NCBI RefSeq assembly: GCF_024298885.1
Contig: NZ_CP101166.1
Span: 1,798,001 to 1,862,000, forward strand
Source of the DNA: Haloglomus halophilum
GTDB taxonomy: Archaea > Halobacteriota > Halobacteria > Halobacteriales > Haloarculaceae
Length of the DNA: 64,000 nt
Reading direction: 5' to 3'
Shown here: positions 7,835-15,939 of the stretch, piece after piece
Layout: each line of letters starts with the position of its first letter
Position numbering within the stretch: the stretch's first letter is position 1
The notes under the pieces: generated by a model
Told to the model about the DNA's origin: nothing
The model's database searches: none
Seen by the model: only the letters and a program-made list of their open reading frames with translations
Translations under genes and position numbers: made by a program

Positions 7835-8974
7835 ATGTCGAGAGGACCGACGCGGCGTGACGTACTGGGTGCAGGTGTGGCGGCCGGCGCGGGCCTGTTC
7901 GCCGGTTGCACGGACTCGCTGCCGGCGAGCGACGGGGCGCCGGCCTCGCCGACCGACGGCGACGCCTACACGGTGACGATGCAGCCGATGGGGACGGTCG
8001 AGTTCGATGCCGTCCCGGAGCGCTGGGCCGCCTACGACGGCGGTTACGCCGACATGGCCGTCGCGCTCGGGCAGGCCGACGGGCTCACCGGCGTCGGCGG
8101 CGCCGACCGCTACTACACCTACGTCTACGACGAGCTTCCGGGCGTCTCCGTCGACCGCGGGACCATCGAGGCGCACCCGGAGGTCCGGACGAAGGAGGAG
8201 TTCTACGAGCTCGACAGCGACCTCCACCTGTACGACCCGGGGATGCTCCGCAACTGGTTCGACTGGGACCGGGCCGACGTCGAGGAGGTCCGGGAGAACG
8301 TCGCCCCGTTCCTGGGGAACCTCATCTTCCGGCGGTCGGACGAGTGGCACGACTACCGGTACTACACGCTGTACGAGGCGTTCGAGAGGGTGGCGGCGGC
8401 ATTCGACGAGCGCGAGCGGTTCGAGGCGTTCGCGACGCTCCACGACGAGTTCGTCGCCGGGATCCAGGCGCGGCTGCCGCCGGCCGACGAGCGGCCGAAC
8501 GTCTTCCTCACGTTCGAGGGCACCGACTCCCCGGAGACGTTCTCGCCGTACCGGCTGAACGACCGGGGTACGAGCAAGAAGCAGTGGCGCGACCTCGGAG
8601 TGAGCGACGCGCTCGCGGGGACGGACATCGAGAACCTCAGCACCACCAACCGCGGCGAGCTGGACTACGAGAACCTCGCCGAGATCGACCCGGAGGTCAT
8701 CCTCGTCCGCGGGCACGAGCGCAAGTCCGCCGCGGAGTTCCGCGACACCGTCCTCGCGTACATGGAGGACCACCCGGTCGGAAGCGAACTGCAGGCGGTC
8801 CGGAACGGCCGGGTCTACCGCGGCGGCTACCTCTACCAGGGCCCCATCCACAACCTGTTCCTCACCGAGCGGGCCGCCAAGCAGCTCTATCCGGAGGAGT
8901 TCGGCGACGTGACCGGCGACGAGCAACTGTTCGACCGGGACCGGGTCGCGGACATCGTGAACGGGGCGTTCTGA
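7835..8974 (+). CDS. Substrate-binding lipoprotein 4
   Basis: A 379-residue Tat lipoprotein (RR at 7-8, lipobox Cys25) most like binding protein 1. The two share the WHDYRYYTLYEAFE block, GTSKKQWRDLG, a NRGELDYE segment and the RGHE...EFRDTVL motif, so they probably recognise similar ligands. It has its own promoter with paired operators and heads a three-gene cluster; the next gene starts 2 nt after its stop. Expected to sit on the outer face of the membrane and feed the permease encoded at 10845. Confidence 0.88.
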   Translation: MSRGPTRRDVLGAGVAAGAGLFAGCTDSLPASDGAPASPTDGDAYTVTMQPMGTVEFDAVPERWAAYDGGYADMAVALGQADGLTGVGGADRYYTYVYDELPGVSVDRGTIEAHPEVRTKEEFYELDSDLHLYDPGMLRNWFDWDRADVEEVRENVAPFLGNLIFRRSDEWHDYRYYTLYEAFERVAAAFDERERFEAFATLHDEFVAGIQARLPPADERPNVFLTFEGTDSPETFSPYRLNDRGTSKKQWRDLGVSDALAGTDIENLSTTNRGELDYENLAEIDPEVILVRGHERKSAAEFRDTVLAYMEDHPVGSELQAVRNGRVYRGGYLYQGPIHNLFLTERAAKQLYPEEFGDVTGDEQLFDRDRVADIVNGAF

Positions 8975-8976
8975 GC

Positions 8977-9291
8977 ATGGACGACGCGCACGATGCCGCC
9001 GAGCCGACCGCGGCGGCCGATTCGGGGGACGTGGACACCCACCCGGGAGACGAGGACACCCATCCGGGAGGCGAGGGCGCCGGCCTGGGAGGCGAGGACG
9101 CCGACGCGGGACGGATGCGCGCCCGGGCCTGGACCATCGCCGCCAGCTTCAACGAGCCCGCCGACTACGGCATCCCGCCGCTCCCGGAGTGGACCGTCTA
9201 CCGGGAGTCCGGCGGCGGGATGGCGCTCGGTGCCGAGGAGAGCGACGGCGTGTTCATCGCCGCCGACGACCCGGTACGCGTTCGGAGGTAG
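8977..9291 (+). CDS. Small haloarchaeal protein of unknown function in iron operon
   Basis: A 104-residue protein without signal or membrane segment. The first 45 residues are low-complexity and encoded by about three and a half 21-bp repeats (9034-9111) giving DTHPGDE/DTHPGGE units. The C-terminal 60 residues look conserved and folded, with ARAWTIAASFNEP, YGIPPLPEWTVYR and a final GVFIAADDPVRVRR. I recognise this as a haloarchaea-specific family but know no function. It follows binding protein 4 by 2 nt and precedes the coiled-coil gene by 4 nt, so all three are one transcription unit. Confidence 0.78.
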   Translation: MDDAHDAAEPTAAADSGDVDTHPGDEDTHPGGEGAGLGGEDADAGRMRARAWTIAASFNEPADYGIPPLPEWTVYRESGGGMALGAEESDGVFIAADDPVRVRR

Positions 9292-9295
9292 CACC

Positions 9296-10105
9296 GTGGT
9301 CCTCGAACTCGCGACACGGCTGGACGCGGCGACCGAGCGGGTCCGCGAGGAGCGCCGCGCGGTGGTCGCAGAGGAGGACGCGCTGGACGCGTTCTCCGAG
9401 CGTGTCGAGGATCTGGTGACGGCCGGCGGCAACCGACCGGTGGCCGACGGGGGCGTTCGGACCGGGATGACGGGTGCAGAGTCCTGTCTCGATACAGCCG
9501 GGTCCGGTGGCCCGGACGAACGCACGGCGGTCCGCGAGGCGTTCGTCGACCTCGTCGTGCCGGTGGTCCCGGACCACGTCGAGGACGGCTCCCCCGCGAC
9601 GGTGCTGCGGGACGAACTCGGCCCGGAGGTGGCCGGTGCGCTCGCGGGCGAGGGGCCGCTGACGCCGCCGCTCCGGACGGCCATCCGGGAGTCGGTCGCC
9701 GAGCGGCGGCGAGAACTGGACGCGACGGCGGTCGTGCTGGACCGCGAACGCGAGCAGCTGGACGGGGTACACGAGACCGTCACGACGGCCGTCGAGTGGC
9801 TCCGCGCGGCCGACGAGACGCCGCTCTCCGCGCTGGGCTTCGACGCGCTCCGGGAGCGCCACGAGCGGCTCGCCCGCCATCGGGAGCGCTGTGACGCCCT
9901 CGCCCGCGAGCGCCAGTCGTTCCTGCGTGGGACGACCGGCCGGGACGGCTGCCGCGTGACCCACGAACCCTTCTTCGAGTACCTCTACGGCGAGACCGAC
10001 AGCCCCGGCTCGGCCCACCCGGTCCTCGCGGTCCTCGCCGAGTTCGCGGCCGTCTGTGCGGACTGCCAGCGAGCGGTCCGTCACCATCTCACCAGCCGGG
10101 GGTGA
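9296..10105 (+). CDS. Coiled-coil haloarchaeal protein of unknown function
   Basis: A 269-residue soluble protein with long charged helices: residues about 5-45 and 140-210 have heptad-like Leu/Val spacing among Arg/Glu runs (ERVREERRAVVAEEDALDAFSERVEDL). The C-terminal third has conserved-looking aromatic residues (EPFFEYLYGET) and a CADCQRAVRHHL end. It resembles DUF7260-type haloarchaeal coiled-coil proteins from memory; function unknown. GTG at 9296 is taken as the start because it lies 4 nt after the previous stop; upstream ATGs in this frame would overlap the preceding gene deeply. Third gene of the binding protein 4 operon. Confidence 0.72.
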   Translation: MVLELATRLDAATERVREERRAVVAEEDALDAFSERVEDLVTAGGNRPVADGGVRTGMTGAESCLDTAGSGGPDERTAVREAFVDLVVPVVPDHVEDGSPATVLRDELGPEVAGALAGEGPLTPPLRTAIRESVAERRRELDATAVVLDREREQLDGVHETVTTAVEWLRAADETPLSALGFDALRERHERLARHRERCDALARERQSFLRGTTGRDGCRVTHEPFFEYLYGETDSPGSAHPVLAVLAEFAAVCADCQRAVRHHLTSRG

Positions 10106-10183
10106 ACGGGCCCGGATGCCCCTCCCGGGCGACCGTCGATACCGGGAGAGGACGACCCGCCATCGTTCCGGGGCCGGCGACCG

Positions 10184-10594
10184 CTACGCTTCCGCGTCGT
10201 CGTCCCGGTCGGGTACCTCCAGCTCCGGCGGCACCTCGGCGTCGTAGGGGAGCGTCTCGACGAGCTGGGCCGCGACCTCGTGGTCCATCACCGCGGCCAT
10301 CTCCATCGCCTTCCCCTCGTGGTCGTCGAGGTCGAGCACGGCCCGGAAGAACCACGAGAGCAGGACGTACGTCTCGTGGAGCTCCGTGGCGCGTGCACGG
10401 CCCGCCTCGGTGAGCGCGACGCCCTCGTACGGCTCGTAGTCGACCAGCCCGTCGTCGCCGAGCTTCCGGAACATCTCCGAGGCGGTCGCCGGCGACCGCC
10501 CCAGCCGCTCGGCCACCTGCCCCGGCGAGACCGGCGGCTCCCCCTGATGCTCGGCGATGTACAGCGCCAGCACGTACTCGCCGCGTCCGCTCAT
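10184..10594 (-). CDS. DtxR/MntR-family metal-dependent repressor
   Basis: A 136-residue regulator with an N-terminal winged helix (residues about 5-62, recognition helix near SPATASEMFRKL) and a helical dimerisation region (72-115), but no SH3-like third domain. It is the obvious candidate to bind the TTAGG-N4-CCTAA sites around the island, one of which precedes its own transcript. Compared with DtxR, the metal-ligand stretch EHxxSDEV reads AAVMDHEV here, so the usual Glu/His ligands are not evident and the metal site may differ. ATG 10594 is chosen because it opens the winged helix and overlaps (ATGA) the stop of a 32-codon upstream ORF. Divergent from the permease operon. Confidence 0.85.
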   Translation of the reverse strand: MSGRGEYVLALYIAEHQGEPPVSPGQVAERLGRSPATASEMFRKLGDDGLVDYEPYEGVALTEAGRARATELHETYVLLSWFFRAVLDLDDHEGKAMEMAAVMDHEVAAQLVETLPYDAEVPPELEVPDRDDDAEA

Positions 10595-10689
10595 CCGCTC
10601 GCACCCGTCTCGATGGTGGTCGCTCCTCCCGCGACATCGCCGGCATGCCCCGGGGCGGTGGCCGCGTCGATGACTCCCGCACTCGCCAT
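10591..10689 (-). CDS. 32-residue leader ORF upstream of the DtxR-like repressor
   Basis: Begins with ATG at 10689, 4 nt after the operator at 10694-10707, the same operator-to-ATG geometry seen at the binding-protein genes. It encodes a small Ala/Gly/Thr-rich peptide with no recognisable domain, and its TGA overlaps the repressor ATG. If transcription is leaderless, ribosomes would start here and the repressor would be translated by coupling. Existence of the peptide is inferred from position only. Confidence 0.5.
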   Translation of the reverse strand: MASAGVIDAATAPGHAGDVAGGATTIETGASG

Positions 10690-10693
10690 GATT

Positions 10694-10707
10694 TTCGGCC
10701 AGCCTAA
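10694..10707 (-). promoter_or_regulatory. DtxR/IdeR-like operator of the repressor transcript
   Basis: On the minus strand this reads TTAGG-CTGG-CCGAA, identical to the 14-mer at 3870-3883. It lies just before the leader ORF start, with a T-rich CTTTTGTG (about 10711-10719) at the expected TATA distance. This suggests autoregulation of the repressor. Confidence 0.72.
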
Positions 10708-10800
10708 AAACACAAAAGGTTTCGGTTCCAGCGCCGCGTTCGCTCTCCACTGTACCGTCGGCCGCCCGTACGGGTGACGAACCGGAACCCTCATCAATGC

Positions 10801-10814
10801 TTAGGCCACCCTAA
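10801..10814 (+). promoter_or_regulatory. DtxR/IdeR-like operator of the permease-ATPase operon
   Basis: TTAGG-CCAC-CCTAA, 30 nt before the permease ATG at 10845. Only one site is present here, unlike the paired sites at the binding-protein promoters. Confidence 0.78.
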
Positions 10815-10825
10815 ACCACAACGAG

Positions 10826-10855
10826 ATGTGTACGGAGGACTCGCATGGCAACTGA
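10826..10855 (+). CDS. Nine-residue upstream ORF overlapping the permease start
   Basis: ATG 10826 opens nine codons ending in TGA 10853-10855, out of frame with and overlapping the permease ATG at 10845. A Shine-Dalgarno-like GGAGGA (10834-10839) lies inside it, 5 nt before the permease start. It may be incidental, but the same arrangement occurs at 36312. Confidence 0.35.
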   Translation: MCTEDSHGN

Positions 10856-11984
10856 GACGCGCGAGGTGTTCGGTCGGGAGGTCGGCTGGCTGGACCGCTC
10901 GCTCGCCCTGACCTGCGCCGTCGCGCTGGCCGTCACGGTGCTCGCGGGGCTGGTGCAGGTCCGCTTCGGGGCGTACGACATGACGTTCTGGCAGGTGGTT
11001 GGCGCGGTCTTCGACCCGCTGGTGTGGCTCCGCCCGAACGTGCTGGCGTCGTTCGTTCTCGGGGACGGCCTGGCGAGCGCGCTGGGCTTCGATACGTCGT
11101 TCGACCTCCCGACCGAGACGCTCATCGTCTGGAACGTCCGGCTGCCCCGCGTCCTCGTCGGCGCGCTCGTCGGCATGAACCTCGCGCTCTCGGGGGCGGT
11201 GTTCCAGGCGGTCACGCGCAACGAGCTCGCGAGCCCGTTCATCCTCGGCGTCTCCTCGGGCGCGGGCTTCGCCGTCCTGCTGACGCTGGTCGTCTTCGCC
11301 AACTTCGCCGCACTGCTGCCACTGACGGCCGCGCTCGGTGGCACCGTCGCCTTCCTCGTCGTCTACGCCATCGCGTGGCAGGGCGGCACCTCTCCCGTGC
11401 GGCTGGTGCTGGCGGGCGTCATCGTCGGCACCGTCCTCAACTCGATGCAGACGGCGCTGTTCTTCTTCGCGTCGGACCTCGGGACCGTGCAGGCGGCCAT
11501 CGCGTGGACGACGGGCTCGCTCACCGGGGTCGACTGGGAGCAGGTGCGGATGATCCTCCCGCCGACACTGCTGGTCCTGCCCGCGGCCGTGCTGGGTGCG
11601 CGCTACCTGAACGTCCTCCTGCTGGGTGAGTCGACCGCGAGCGCACTCGGGATGCGCGTCGAGCGGGCCCGCTTTCTCCTGTCGGCGGTGGCCATCCTCG
11701 CCGCCGCCGCATCCGTGGCGGTCGCGGGCATCGTCGGCTTCGTCGGCCTCATCGTCCCCCACATGGTCCGCACCGTCGTCGGGAGCGACTACCGCCGGCT
11801 GATGGTCGGCTGTGCGTTCGTCGGCCCGGCGCTGCTGGTGGTGGCGGACCTGGGTGCGCGCCTGGCGTTCCAGTTCACCACCGGCGCACCCATCCAGCTC
11901 CCGGTCGGCATCGTCACGGGACTGGTCGGGGGGCCGTACTTCCTCTACCTGATGCGACGGCGCAACGAGCTGGGTGATCTCTGA
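10845..11984 (+). CDS. FecCD/BtuC-type ABC transporter permease
   Basis: A 379-residue integral membrane protein with about nine to ten hydrophobic helices. It carries FecCD signature stretches: LPRVLVGALVGMNLALSGAVFQ followed by RNELASPFILGVSSGAG, and later GIVGFVGLIVPHMVR, the cytoplasmic loop that docks the ATPase. It should form the homodimeric channel for iron-chelate import and is the only permease in the window, so it must serve all four binding proteins or share them with permeases elsewhere. A strong GGAGGA lies 5 nt before the start. Its TGA overlaps the ATG of the ATPase by one base. Confidence 0.93.
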   Translation: MATETREVFGREVGWLDRSLALTCAVALAVTVLAGLVQVRFGAYDMTFWQVVGAVFDPLVWLRPNVLASFVLGDGLASALGFDTSFDLPTETLIVWNVRLPRVLVGALVGMNLALSGAVFQAVTRNELASPFILGVSSGAGFAVLLTLVVFANFAALLPLTAALGGTVAFLVVYAIAWQGGTSPVRLVLAGVIVGTVLNSMQTALFFFASDLGTVQAAIAWTTGSLTGVDWEQVRMILPPTLLVLPAAVLGARYLNVLLLGESTASALGMRVERARFLLSAVAILAAAASVAVAGIVGFVGLIVPHMVRTVVGSDYRRLMVGCAFVGPALLVVADLGARLAFQFTTGAPIQLPVGIVTGLVGGPYFLYLMRRRNELGDL

Positions 11985-12877
11985 TGAACGGCACACGCAC
12001 CACCCCCGAGACGGCAGCACCGGACGGCGACCGCGCGGACGACGGGGCCACCACGGACGCGGCGATGGCCACCGACGACGGCGACGCGGCCGCCAGCGAA
12101 CTCGTCGGCCGCGACCTCGAGATCGGGTATCCCGGTACGGACGAGCCCATCGTCGAGTGCGAGCGCGTCGTCATCCCGGCGGGCGAGGTGACGGCGCTGG
12201 TCGGCCCGAACGGGAGCGGGAAGTCGACGCTCCTGAAGGCCCTCGCCGGACAGCTCGAACCCTGGGGCGGCGCCGTCGCCCTCGACGACGAGTCAGTCTA
12301 CGCGATGGCCGAGAAGGAGCGCGCCCGCCGGGTCGGACTGCTCTCCCAGGAGCGCCAGGAGCCGGGCTCGCTGACCGTCGAGAAGCTCGTCCAGCACGGG
12401 CGCTACCCGTACCGGGGGTTCCTCGACGGCGTGAACGATGCCGACCAGCGGGCCGTCGACCGCGCCATCGAGCTGGCGGGGGTCAGCGACCTCCGCGACC
12501 GCCCGCTCACGGATCTCTCGGGCGGGCAGAAACAGCTCGCGTGGGTCGCCATGAGTCTCGCCCAGGAGACGGACGTGCTCCTGCTGGACGAGCCGACGAC
12601 CTTCCTCGACCTGCGCCACCAGCTGAACGTGCTGGAGACGGTCCGGACGCTCAACGCCGACCGCGGCGTCACCGTCGGGGTGGTGCTCCACGACATCGCG
12701 CAGGCCGCCCGTTACGCGGACAACCTCATCGCGATGCAGGACGGCGAACTGTACGACTGGGGGCCGCCGGCCGACGTGGTGACCGAGGGGCTACTGGCGG
12801 ACGTGTTCGGGGTGGACGCGACGGTTCGGGGAGGGCTGGACGGGCCGGAGATCGTTCCCCGCCGGCCGCTGGAGTAG
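11984..12877 (+). CDS. Iron-chelate ABC transporter ATPase
   Basis: A 297-residue FepC/BtuD-type ATPase powering the permease encoded immediately upstream. Visible motifs are Walker A GPNGSGKST (74-82), a Q-loop SQER (121-124), the signature LSGGQ (178-182), Walker B VLLLDEP (198-204) and an H-loop His near 236. The first 40 residues are an acidic Thr/Asp/Ala-rich extension not needed for the fold. The start overlaps the permease stop by one base, giving tight coupling. A later in-frame ATG at codon 28 would shorten the extension. Confidence 0.93.
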   Translation: MNGTRTTPETAAPDGDRADDGATTDAAMATDDGDAAASELVGRDLEIGYPGTDEPIVECERVVIPAGEVTALVGPNGSGKSTLLKALAGQLEPWGGAVALDDESVYAMAEKERARRVGLLSQERQEPGSLTVEKLVQHGRYPYRGFLDGVNDADQRAVDRAIELAGVSDLRDRPLTDLSGGQKQLAWVAMSLAQETDVLLLDEPTTFLDLRHQLNVLETVRTLNADRGVTVGVVLHDIAQAARYADNLIAMQDGELYDWGPPADVVTEGLLADVFGVDATVRGGLDGPEIVPRRPLE

Positions 12878-12917
12878 GCGTCGGGGGTCCTGCGTGCCTT
12901 CGGTGACGAGGTCGCCG

Positions 12918-12964
12918 TTTCCGAAGCCCTCGCTTCCCGTTCCCGGAACCGCCCGGCCGACCAG
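12918..12964 (+). repeat. Fragment of the hairpin-rich dispersed repeat
   Basis: A TCCGAAGCCCTCGC segment, like the outer arm of the copy at 29873-30350, is joined to CCCGTTCCCGGAACCG-CCCGGCCGACCA, like 59137-59164 in the other large copy. It lies between the ATPase and engB and looks like a degenerate remnant. Confidence 0.55.
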
Positions 12965-13023
12965 CTACTTCCGGCTCCGCTAGACCCGCACGGCTTATCC
13001 CCGCCAACCGATTCTCCACTGGT

Positions 13024-13644
13024 ATGTTCGAGACACGCCCGGACCGCGACGCCGAGGTGGCCCTCCTCGGGCGGTCGAACGTGGGCAAGTCCACGCTGAT
13101 GCGCGAGATCACGGGGCACAAGTTCGACACCGGCGGGAAGCCGGGGGTCACGCGCGAACCCAACCACTACGACTGGGCCTCGGAGGACTTCGTCGTGACG
13201 GACCTCCCGGGCTTCGGGTTCATGGCGGGCGTCGACGAGGGGCGCCGCGAGAACATCAAGACCGACATCGTCCGCTATCTGGAGCAGTACGCCGAGCAGA
13301 TCCTCGCCGGCGTCGTCGTCCTCGACGGGAAGGCCGCGGTCGACATCATCGACCGCCACTCCGGCCCCGAGGAGATCCCTCACACGGTCGAGCTGTTCTC
13401 GTTCCTGCAGGAGCTCGACATCCCCGCGGTGCTGGCGGTCAACAAGATGGACAAGGTCGACGACCGCGACGAGCGCCTCGACGAGATCGCCGACCGGTTC
13501 GGGCTCTACCCGCCGTGGCAGCAGTGGGAGGAGGAGGTCATCGCGCCCATCGTCGCGAAACAGGGCCGCATCGAGCCGCTGAACCAGGCCGTCCGCCATC
13601 ACCTCCACGAGGCGAAGCGGGACGACCTGTTCAAGTTCTTCTAA
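13024..13644 (+). CDS. engB: EngB-type GTP-binding protein
   Basis: A 206-residue TRAFAC-class GTPase of the EngB/YihA family, which in bacteria aids large-subunit ribosome assembly; the archaeal role is less clear. Motifs seen: G1 GRSNVGKS (16-23), a G2 Thr in GVTREP, G3 DLPG (60-63) and G4 NKMD (140-143). Length is normal for the family. A TATA-like CTTATC at 12994-12999 lies about 27 nt before the ATG, so a leaderless transcript is likely. The gene is followed by a row of strong hairpins (13650-13764). Confidence 0.92.
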   Translation: MFETRPDRDAEVALLGRSNVGKSTLMREITGHKFDTGGKPGVTREPNHYDWASEDFVVTDLPGFGFMAGVDEGRRENIKTDIVRYLEQYAEQILAGVVVLDGKAAVDIIDRHSGPEEIPHTVELFSFLQELDIPAVLAVNKMDKVDDRDERLDEIADRFGLYPPWQQWEEEVIAPIVAKQGRIEPLNQAVRHHLHEAKRDDLFKFF

Positions 13645-13649
13645 GGAGC

Positions 13650-13764
13650 TTTTTTGCGGTTCGGGTCTCCTCGGCTGGCGGCTTCGCCGCCAGCCTGCGG
13701 GACCTCTCACCGCAAAAAACGTTCAGAAAAAAGCCGGACCTCGCGGCGAAGCCGCTCGGTCCGG
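13650..13764. repeat. Row of strong stem-loops after engB
   Basis: Hairpin 1 has an 11-bp perfect outer stem (TTTTTTGCGGT at 13650-13660 with ACCGCAAAAAA at 13709-13719) enclosing a 10-bp perfect stem GGCTGGCGGC-TTC-GCCGCCAGCC (13673-13695). Hairpin 2 spans 13734-13764 (CCGGACC...GCGGC-GAA-GCCGC...GGTCCGG). They separate engB from the convergent lipoprotein gene and may act as a two-way terminator or RNA-stabilising structure. Confidence 0.75.
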
Positions 13765-13841
13765 TGAACCGCGCTCGCCTTCGGCTCGCGCGGATGCAAT
13801 ACATCGTATCAGATAACTGCGCTCTCGTTCCCTCGGCACGT

Positions 13842-14738
13842 TCACCCCGCCAGTCGCGGGTTCGGGACGTTCCCGCGGCTGTTCCGGCTCCCGTTCAGCG
13901 CCGCCCGGTACCAGGGCGGGCGCGACACGTCGCCCACCGGCTCGCGGTAGACGACCGAGCGAGTGACCCGGACCGGCTCGCCGCCCCGAAGGCGCCCCTC
14001 GTACGACAGGGCGAGCGTCCGGACGACGCCGCGCTCGGTCACGGTCGCCCGGAGCGAGACGTTCCGCGGCTCGCGGACGCCGGTCGCCGCGGCGAACGTC
14101 GTGGGGTCACGCAGGCGCTCGCCGACGAGGGTGTACGTCGTCGGGGCTGTGTCGCCGCCGACCGTTCGGTCGGTCACGCGGGTCGACACGCCCGCGAAGA
14201 CCGTGTAGTGGTCGCGCCAGGGGATCGGCCGGCGGAGCGTGCTGTAGAAGCCGGCGCCGCCGTTGTACGTCCCCGGGCCGAGGTAGCGGTAGCTGCTGGT
14301 CCCGCCGCGTTCGAGCCGCTCGAACAGGACCGACTCGTTTGCCCAGACGGTCACCGTGGTCGTGGCGCCGTTGGTGAGGAAGCCGGTGTTGCCGGCGACG
14401 GTGATGCGCGAGCGGAAGCGCCCGGGCACCGCGGCGGTGGTCTGGTCGGCGCGGGCGTGGACAGAGCCGTTCCGGTAGCGGACGGTCCAGTTCGAGTGGA
14501 AGCGGTAGCGGTCCCCGAGCGTGTCGGCGTGCGCGTTCGCCAGCGCCAGCGGGTCGGTCACCCCGCGGGCCGTGAGTCCGGGTGCGAGCCGCTCGACCGG
14601 CGTCGCCGTCTCCGGAACGGCCACCGGCGTCAACGTCTCCGTCCGGTTGCTCGCACCGCCGTCCCCGCCCCCGGGTACCGCGCTGCAGCCCGTGAGGACG
14701 AGCAGCCCACAGAGCGCGACGGTCCCGAGTCGATGCAT
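13842..14738 (-). CDS. Exported lipoprotein of unknown function
   Basis: A 298-residue secreted lipoprotein. The N-terminus is a Sec-type signal with a lipobox LTGC (Cys18), followed by a Gly/Ser/Thr linker. The mature part is beta-rich with repeated threonine-rich strands, such as TRVTDRTVGGDTAPTTYTLVGERL and VSLRATVTERGVVRTLALSYEGRL. It resembles the haloarchaeal lipoproteins that carry LppX/LolA-like or DUF7537-like folds, but I cannot place it firmly. It is convergent with engB and divergent from the cyclodeaminase-like gene. ATG 14738 is chosen because it opens the signal peptide. Confidence 0.82.
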   Translation of the reverse strand: MHRLGTVALCGLLVLTGCSAVPGGGDGGASNRTETLTPVAVPETATPVERLAPGLTARGVTDPLALANAHADTLGDRYRFHSNWTVRYRNGSVHARADQTTAAVPGRFRSRITVAGNTGFLTNGATTTVTVWANESVLFERLERGGTSSYRYLGPGTYNGGAGFYSTLRRPIPWRDHYTVFAGVSTRVTDRTVGGDTAPTTYTLVGERLRDPTTFAAATGVREPRNVSLRATVTERGVVRTLALSYEGRLRGGEPVRVTRSVVYREPVGDVSRPPWYRAALNGSRNSRGNVPNPRLAG

Positions 14739-14870
14739 GTCGCGTGGTTCGGACGCACGGAGCATACGGGTTCCGGCGGCCGCCACGAGGGCTACCCAAC
14801 CGTCCGGCGACGGGACCCACCCGACGATGGGAGGGGAACAGCGAAGTGGGGGAAGCAAGAATTGCCGCCC

Positions 14871-15866
14871 ATGCAGACACTCCTCCTGAACCCCTCGGAC
14901 GTGCGCGAGAACGCGCAGATGCCGGACGTGATCCGGGCCGTCGAGGAGGCGTTCGGTGCCTACCAGCGGGGCGACACACAGATGCCCGCCAAATCCTACA
15001 TCGACCTGCCGGAGTACAACGGCGACTTCCGGTCGATGCCGGCGTACATGGACGCCGGCGACTGGGACGCGGCCGGCATCAAGTGGGTCAACGTCCACAC
15101 CGACAACATCGCGGAGTACGACCTCCCCACGGTGCTGGGGACGATGGTCTACTCGGACCCGCGTAACGCGTTCCCGCTGGCACTGATGGACGGCACGACG
15201 CTCACCCGCCTCCGGACGGGCGCGGCTGCCGCCGTCGCCACCGACCACCTCGCCATCGAGGACGCCACCTCGCTCGGCATCGTGGGTGCTGGGGTCCAGT
15301 CGTACACGCAACTGGACGGCATCGCCTGCGTCCGCGACATCGAGGAGGTCATCGTCGCGGACGTGCGCGAGGCGGCCGTCGCCGCCTTCGTCGAGCGCTA
15401 CGAGGACGAGTTCGACGTCCATGGCGGGAGCATCGAGGAGGCCGCGGGCTGTGACGTGCTCTCGACAGTGACCCCCGTCGAGGAGCCCATCGTTCCCCGT
15501 GACGCCCTCGGCGACCACACCCACGTCAACGCCATGGGCGCGGACGCCCCGGACAAGCACGAACACGACGACCAGACCCTGCTCGACGCCAAGCTCGTCA
15601 TCGACGACTACGAGCAGTGTACCCACTCGGGCGAGATAAACGTCCCCTGGGGCGAGGGGCTACTGGGCGACGACGACATCTACGGGGAACTCGGTGAGAT
15701 CGTCACCGGCGAGAAGGCCGGGCGCGAACCGGGCGACGGCATCACCCTGTTCGACTCCACGGGACTGGCCATCCAGGACGTGGCGACCGCCCACGTCGTC
15801 TACGAGCACGCCGACGAGAACGACAACGGCTACCCGTTCGAGCTGGTGGACACGCGGGTTCGATAG
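14871..15866 (+). CDS. Ornithine cyclodeaminase / alanine dehydrogenase family enzyme
   Basis: A 331-residue NAD(P)-dependent enzyme of the mu-crystallin family, which includes archaeal L-alanine dehydrogenase and ornithine cyclodeaminase. It has the substrate-side Lys in GIKWVNVH, a LMDGTTLTRLRTGAAAAVAT stretch and a Rossmann glycine motif LGIVGAGVQSYTQ. The C-terminal region has NAMGADAPDKHE and TLFDSTGLAIQDVATAHVVYE. Length is normal. Archaeal members near no urea-cycle genes, as here, are often alanine dehydrogenases, but substrate cannot be read from sequence. Confidence 0.88.
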   Translation: MQTLLLNPSDVRENAQMPDVIRAVEEAFGAYQRGDTQMPAKSYIDLPEYNGDFRSMPAYMDAGDWDAAGIKWVNVHTDNIAEYDLPTVLGTMVYSDPRNAFPLALMDGTTLTRLRTGAAAAVATDHLAIEDATSLGIVGAGVQSYTQLDGIACVRDIEEVIVADVREAAVAAFVERYEDEFDVHGGSIEEAAGCDVLSTVTPVEEPIVPRDALGDHTHVNAMGADAPDKHEHDDQTLLDAKLVIDDYEQCTHSGEINVPWGEGLLGDDDIYGELGEIVTGEKAGREPGDGITLFDSTGLAIQDVATAHVVYEHADENDNGYPFELVDTRVR

Positions 15867-15939
15867 GACACCGAAGCCGTACCGGTTACACCCGTGCAAA
15901 ACGCGGACGCTCTTCTCCGCTCGTGCCGACGGGCGGGCC

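Noticed and set aside
13842..15626. A long minus-strand frame of 594 codons spanning the cyclodeaminase-like gene
   Set aside because: Only the part from 14738 downward is coding (it starts with a lipobox signal); the rest is antisense to a clear enzyme gene.
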